Below are positions 60,160-64,000 of a stretch of DNA of 64,000 nt, piece after piece. Numbering within the stretch: position 1 is the stretch's first letter; each line of letters starts with the position of its first letter. A program made the translations under genes and the position numbers. Origin of the DNA: Monilinia fructicola (taxonomy: Eukaryota; Ascomycota; Leotiomycetes; Helotiales; Sclerotiniaceae). The DNA is taken from contig VICG01000001.1 in assembly GCA_008692225.1 (NCBI GenBank), forward strand, positions 3,077,501-3,141,500. The letters are read 5' to 3'. Under the pieces are notes generated by a model, which was given only the letters and a program-made list of their open reading frames with translations, was not told where the DNA came from and did not search any database.

Positions 60160-60303
60160 TAGGGTTTCGATGTGCCGATGAAATTTGGATTCGTACTCAA
60201 ACACCAAATTCTTCAAGTCTCAGGGGACTTTGGAGACAATTAAACAGTATAATTCTATGCTTTCGACTCCTAGCGTAAGGTTATTTGGAATTGAATTCAT
60301 GGA

Positions 60304-61075
60304 TTAAAAGTAGCTGCCCGTCTGGGATTCTCCAGGCCCTTTCGGGGTTAGACCGAATTCGAATGTCTTCCCCTTCTTCAATCTCCTTTCCGCCTGCTCG
60401 GTTAGAGCTCGATCAACCCTCTCTTGTGATAGTTTTATTCCTTTTATACACTTCTCCTGCAGCCTGTCTCGGTTACGATAATAACTCAATAACGTCTTCG
60501 CGCGCCTGAATTCCGAGTCTTGCTGTGATATGATCCGTCAGCTATCTTCAGAATGATGGAACAACACCTCGAACATACCCCGTCGCTTTGCCTTCTTAGA
60601 TGACGAAGTTCTCGGCTAATTCTCTTGGACTCTTCGGTTTCTGGGAGATCGGGTGAGGTCATAGATGAGTGCGCCCTCAGCATAGGAGGAGGAGAGGGTG
60701 CTTCGGAGGACGAGCCACTTCCCCGGGAAGGCCTTTGGGTTGTGGATATACGACGGCCGAGGCGATCAAATTTCTGCGGTGGCTGTGAATAAATGGAGGT
60801 TTTCCTCTCGTGTTGAGTGGTTGGAATGGTAGATAGGGTGCGTAAGAAGGAGAGGGCGACTTGAGGTGGCTGTGCACGATTGGTTAACATTGTATACTCA
60901 GGGTAGACATCACTCTCTTGGGTGGGGAGCCATGTGGATATTGGCATGTGAGAAGGTACAGTAGTGAGATATAGGTGAAGTTATGGAGACGAACTGTTTG
61001 TTTGAGGGCATTTAGATCAGCGAGAACTTGTGCCGTTTGTAGATGCGGAGGTGCTGGATGTGATGATGAATCCAT
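60304..61075 (-). CDS. Unrecognised protein with a C-terminal helical domain (one suspected frameshift)
   Basis: 238 aa if one base is added. The start is MDSSSHPAPPHLQTAQVLAD; after a frame change in the first third (about 60960-60985) it continues MPISTWLPTQESDVYPEYTM and a Ser/Pro/Arg-rich linker. An intron at 60523-60578 (gtatgt, branch CTGAC, cacag; 56 nt) links RQSDG to QDSEFRRAKTLLSYYRNRDR, and the C-terminal helices continue CIKGIKLSQERVDRALTEQA before TFEFGLTPKGPGESQTGSYF. Exon lengths 497+1 and 219 are both multiples of three. I do not recognise the family. The frameshift site is less certain than in the other genes, because no homopolymer of clear length marks it. Confidence 0.6.
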
Positions 61076-63654
61076 ACTGAATGAAATATGGAGAAAATGA
61101 TATGTACAAGGGAAGATTATGTATCATTGATTGATTATAATTTATAACTGATGTGTCGAGTCATGAGTAGAACGCATAGTGAAAAGTGTCGCTTCAATGG
61201 GTACCTTCTTTTCGGCTAAGTCGGTTATGGTGCATCATTTTCCGTGGCTGGAGATTCATGACGATACAACCGTCCCGAGCCCGATTGGCACTCGCCTGGA
61301 TACCCGTTGCCGAGTTTTGATATCACGCTGTTACTACACATACGAAACACGCTTTTGGACATCTAAGCTTGACCTTGGGAAGGAGGTGTGGGAGAGAACT
61401 TATGCAGTACAAATTTGTTCATGTATTTCCAAACATGCCTCTCTAGTTTTACTACATGCCCTGGTCTTGGTCCCGCTCCCGCATAAATAAACACTTCAAA
61501 AAGTGTATCAATGACAGTGTTACTGAAGTGGTGCTTTCTGCTGGTGAATAAGATCATGGAACAAAAGTTTCCTATTGCACTGCCACTCATATACGATGAC
61601 GAGAGCTCCTTATATATCCCCATTTGTACCTACTCCCAAGATTATAGCACAAACGATGGGCATCTTTGTCTTCGTGCTCGTTACAACTATGTCAATTATC
61701 ACCACACCGTCAGGCACCCTGATCCGTAGTTTCATCGTTCATATATTTCCAGTTTCCAACTTCAGTGTTGCCATCAAATTTGTCAGCAGGGCTATGTGCT
61801 CAATTTTTCTGAGTGACACTGGTGGCTGGAGCCAGTTCCAGTAACCGGGCTTTGTCACCACTTCATATAAATAAAGTCCATCGAGGGGCGGCATAGAAGC
61901 GCTAGTTCATCATATCTTCTGAAGTTCATTGTGACACCTAATTATCTACGTTTATTCCCGAGAAGATTTATACGGAGTACGCGAACCATTGAAAGGGTGA
62001 GCTGGCTGTTCAGAAGCGCAACTTCAAATTTATAGAGCATAAATCCTTTTAACTCTCTGATACTGTAAATCTATCCTTTGGTTGCCGCGAGGTTGAAGAG
62101 TTGATTTATGACAACACCTGCAGCACCGAGCTAGTGACTTGGGCAGTATACTGCCTCTACAGTACAGCCTCTTACAATGATGTATGCCCGCCATCCATTC
62201 CTAATGTGTTCTTTCTTAGGAAATGCCTAACTATTGCTATATCAACAGCTGGTCAATTCGAAGTTGGTGTCACCAGGGAGTGAGGTGTCGTACACCTCTA
62301 TAGCCTCGCATATATAATGAAATCGATCACATGCTGCGAGGATTCTTTGTGCAAGCACGTACTAGGTACTCTGGACATTAGCTGAACTCCCCTTTTGAAA
62401 GGACTGTAATAGGTAAGAGAAGCGTAGTCGATGACTAAGATTAATATACAGTACTGCAGATCAACAGAAAAATATCCGATATCTGTCGCTGCCGAAAAGG
62501 TCGCAGGATCATAGCTCTTGATTAGCATGCAGCATATATGCGATGGACAGCCTTACCCATGGGAGGAGTCATACAGACTCACACTGTACAGTGTACTCAG
62601 CGTCAGTGTACTGCACTGCGGTTATATGACCATGAATGACATTATGACAATGACATAGACCCCACGTCTTCCTGCCACGCACATAAAACTAAAATCCCCA
62701 AATCCAATAGTTCTAATCTAATGCAGAAAGAAGAAAGAAGAAATTTCATCGTCCGGCATCGCATGTACGCAGTAGAGAAGAAGTTGGAGCCCCCCTCATC
62801 CAGACATATGCATGTGGTCACTGGTGCAGTGGTGAAAAGCTTATGGCATGGTTCTCAGACGAATGTCTGACTAACCTACAACATCCATCCAGGTCCAGTT
62901 GGTCCGATACAGTAAAGTACCTAGGTAGCTCCCGTCTCCCTTGAGCCAGCAAGGAGAGGGGAGAGGTGGTTGTCTTATTTCCTCCCTTCCGCCTTTCCTC
63001 CTTCCTGCTGAACATCATAATAACGGCAACGGAACCAATTGGTAAATTTGAATATTAATTGAAACCATGCGATCTCTTGATTGGCTCGTTCTTGTCAATC
63101 TTTTTTAAATACTTTATTTGATCAAGCTCAACCTTGGAAAACTCTCAATAATCTTCTTTGTTTGTTGGTTGGTTGGGAGTCTGCATGTTGATCAAAAAGC
63201 GGGGCTAAAGAAAAATTTGGTTCCAACGATTTGGTCACACAAAATTAAGACTCACCTGCACCTCAAGATATAAAACTCCAATTGAAGAACCTCATTGCCT
63301 CCCAAAACATTTGCAACTTTGAACAATTCACAAGAGATACTTCCTATTTTGATTTCCCCAACTTAATCGACAATGCTTAGAGACTTCGAACCTTCCAAAC
63401 TCCAGGAATAACTTCAATCTGCGACGACAGAGAGGTTTATCATTCCTTTATATTATATCAACACACTAAAAGCTTATCAGAAAGCTACCCCAGGTAGATT
63501 TTCAACAAAAAAAATCCATTGACAGTAACTCCCCCTCATTCAGTTTCCCACGAAAAGCCAATTCAACTTTGAAAATAGTTGGCAGGGCAAAGTATACAGG
63601 GTCGGGTGGATAAATCATTTCCTTGAAGTTCAATTGAGGCTTCAAATCGACATC
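61076..63654. other. 2.6-kb spacer and CPSase promoter/leader
   Basis: No convincing gene in the first 1.9 kb, only scattered short frames. TACGGAGTAC (61971-61980), TACAGT/ACTGTAC clusters (62448-62612) and a CCTAGGTA palindrome (about 62917-62926) are present. From about 63050 the sequence is AT-rich promoter. A 12-codon upstream frame (63373-63411, MLRDFEPSKLQE then stop) precedes the CPSase start; it is not the arginine attenuator peptide, which belongs to the small-subunit gene. Confidence 0.5.
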
Positions 63655-64000
63655 ATGGCACTCGCAAACCGTTTCGCATATCGATCTTCATCCCTCCTCC
63701 GCCAGTGCAAGGCTCCAGTTTTGCCTGCGAGAGCATTCACTACTAGAGCTTCCATTAGCGGTCTTGTACACCGTCAGCCGGCTCAGGTCTGGAAGAACAG
63801 CAAATGTGCTCGTCTTTTTTCCAGTTCGACACTCCTTAGGGATCAGTCACAAACCGCGCCCAGTGCGGAGGCATACTTGAATAGCGGGGTTGTGAAAGGA
63901 GCTGCCAACCCAGTGAACGTGAAGAAGGTTTTGGTCATTGGAAGTGGTGGTTTGAGTATTGGTCAAGCCGGAGAATTCGATTATTCAGGTTGGTACTCCA
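63655..64000 (+). CDS. CPA2: Arginine-specific carbamoyl-phosphate synthase large subunit, 5' end (partial)
   Basis: Runs off the window. The start (MALANRFAYRSSSLLRQCKA) is a mitochondrial presequence rich in Arg/Ser and lacking acids (about residues 1-62, through RLFSSSTLLRDQ). The mature enzyme opens NPVNVKKVLVIGSGGLSIGQ, the first ATP-grasp carboxyphosphate domain. It makes carbamoyl phosphate from glutamine-derived ammonia, bicarbonate and ATP for arginine synthesis, with the small CPA1 subunit, in the mitochondrial matrix. The presequence separates it from the URA2/CAD enzyme. Exon 1 appears to end at 63988 with donor gttggt; phase is 1. Confidence 0.93.
   Translation, partial: MALANRFAYRSSSLLRQCKAPVLPARAFTTRASISGLVHRQPAQVWKNSKCARLFSSSTLLRDQSQTAPSAEAYLNSGVVKGAANPVNVKKVLVIGSGGLSIGQAGEFDYSGWYS

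Larger units (their letters stand above)
59610..60303. other. Intergenic holding a MITE and a 13-bp repeat
   Basis: Between the FAHD1-like start and the 3' end of the next minus-strand gene. Contents are listed separately (59868-59906 and 59910-60159). The rest shows nothing recognisable. Confidence 0.6.

Noticed and set aside
63373..63411. Arginine attenuator peptide upstream of CPA2
   Set aside because: The peptide does not resemble the attenuator, which in fungi precedes the small-subunit gene.
1..64000. CRISPR array, prophage, bacterial operon or secondary-metabolite cluster
   Set aside because: No spaced direct repeats, phage genes, PKS/NRPS/terpene core genes or transposase frames are visible. 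All solid genes are eukaryotic housekeeping or wall genes.

Overview
The window is nuclear DNA from a filamentous ascomycete. Most genes carry short (47-135 nt) GT-AG introns with fungal branch-site-like CTRAY motifs, spacing is compact, and the gene set is typically fungal (Kre9/Knh1-type and other GPI wall proteins, a DUF1746 Dsc4-like protein, a 2EXR protein, an arginine-specific mitochondrial CPSase). Protein wording and the AT-rich spacers look most like Leotiomycetes (Botrytis/Sclerotinia relatives), but that placement is inference from family knowledge, not a search.

Layout. 1-9.5 kb is gene-poor: one GPI-anchored wall protein plus about 8 kb of AT-rich spacer with simple repeats. 9.5-15.5 kb holds a membrane alpha/beta-hydrolase-like protein, the PP2A methylesterase PPE1 and a small secreted GPI protein. 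15.5-18.4 kb is spacer with a 15-bp minisatellite and a possible decayed gene. 18.4-51.6 kb is dense housekeeping: RFC2, a coiled-coil protein, BRR2, a PWWP protein, RCL1, a DSC4-like protein, a 2EXR protein, cytosolic PheRS alpha, a G-patch protein, a PPR protein, ORC3, a small conserved-looking protein, SEC66 and NPL4. 51.6-64 kb holds an unrecognised disordered protein, an unusual tRNA-Ile(UAU) gene, a Ctr copper transporter, BNA1, a FAHD1-type hydrolase, a 250-bp TA-flanked MITE, an unrecognised protein, and the start of the arginine CPSase large subunit at the right edge.

Two observations stand out. First, the tRNA-Ile(UAU) gene at 55766-55926 folds perfectly (7/7 acceptor, 4/4 D, 5/5 T pairs) only if two insertions are removed: a normal 29-nt intron after position 37, and a 59-nt insertion splitting the D arm between positions 13 and 14 that has all the hallmarks of a spliceosomal intron (GTAAGT, CTAAT, TATAG). 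Second, nine of the protein genes, including essential single-copy ones (BRR2, RFC2), are broken by single-base indels. Nearly all lie in short homopolymers. Fifteen such corrections restore every frame and bring every coding length back to a multiple of three, so they are most simply sequencing/assembly errors rather than pseudogenes.

The genes do not form an operon-like or biosynthetic cluster. Several head-to-head pairs (coiled-coil/BRR2, PPR/ORC3, SEC66/NPL4, CTR/BNA1) share short intergenic promoters. Themes present are pre-mRNA splicing, replication, ribosome biogenesis, ER quality control and arginine/NAD metabolism.
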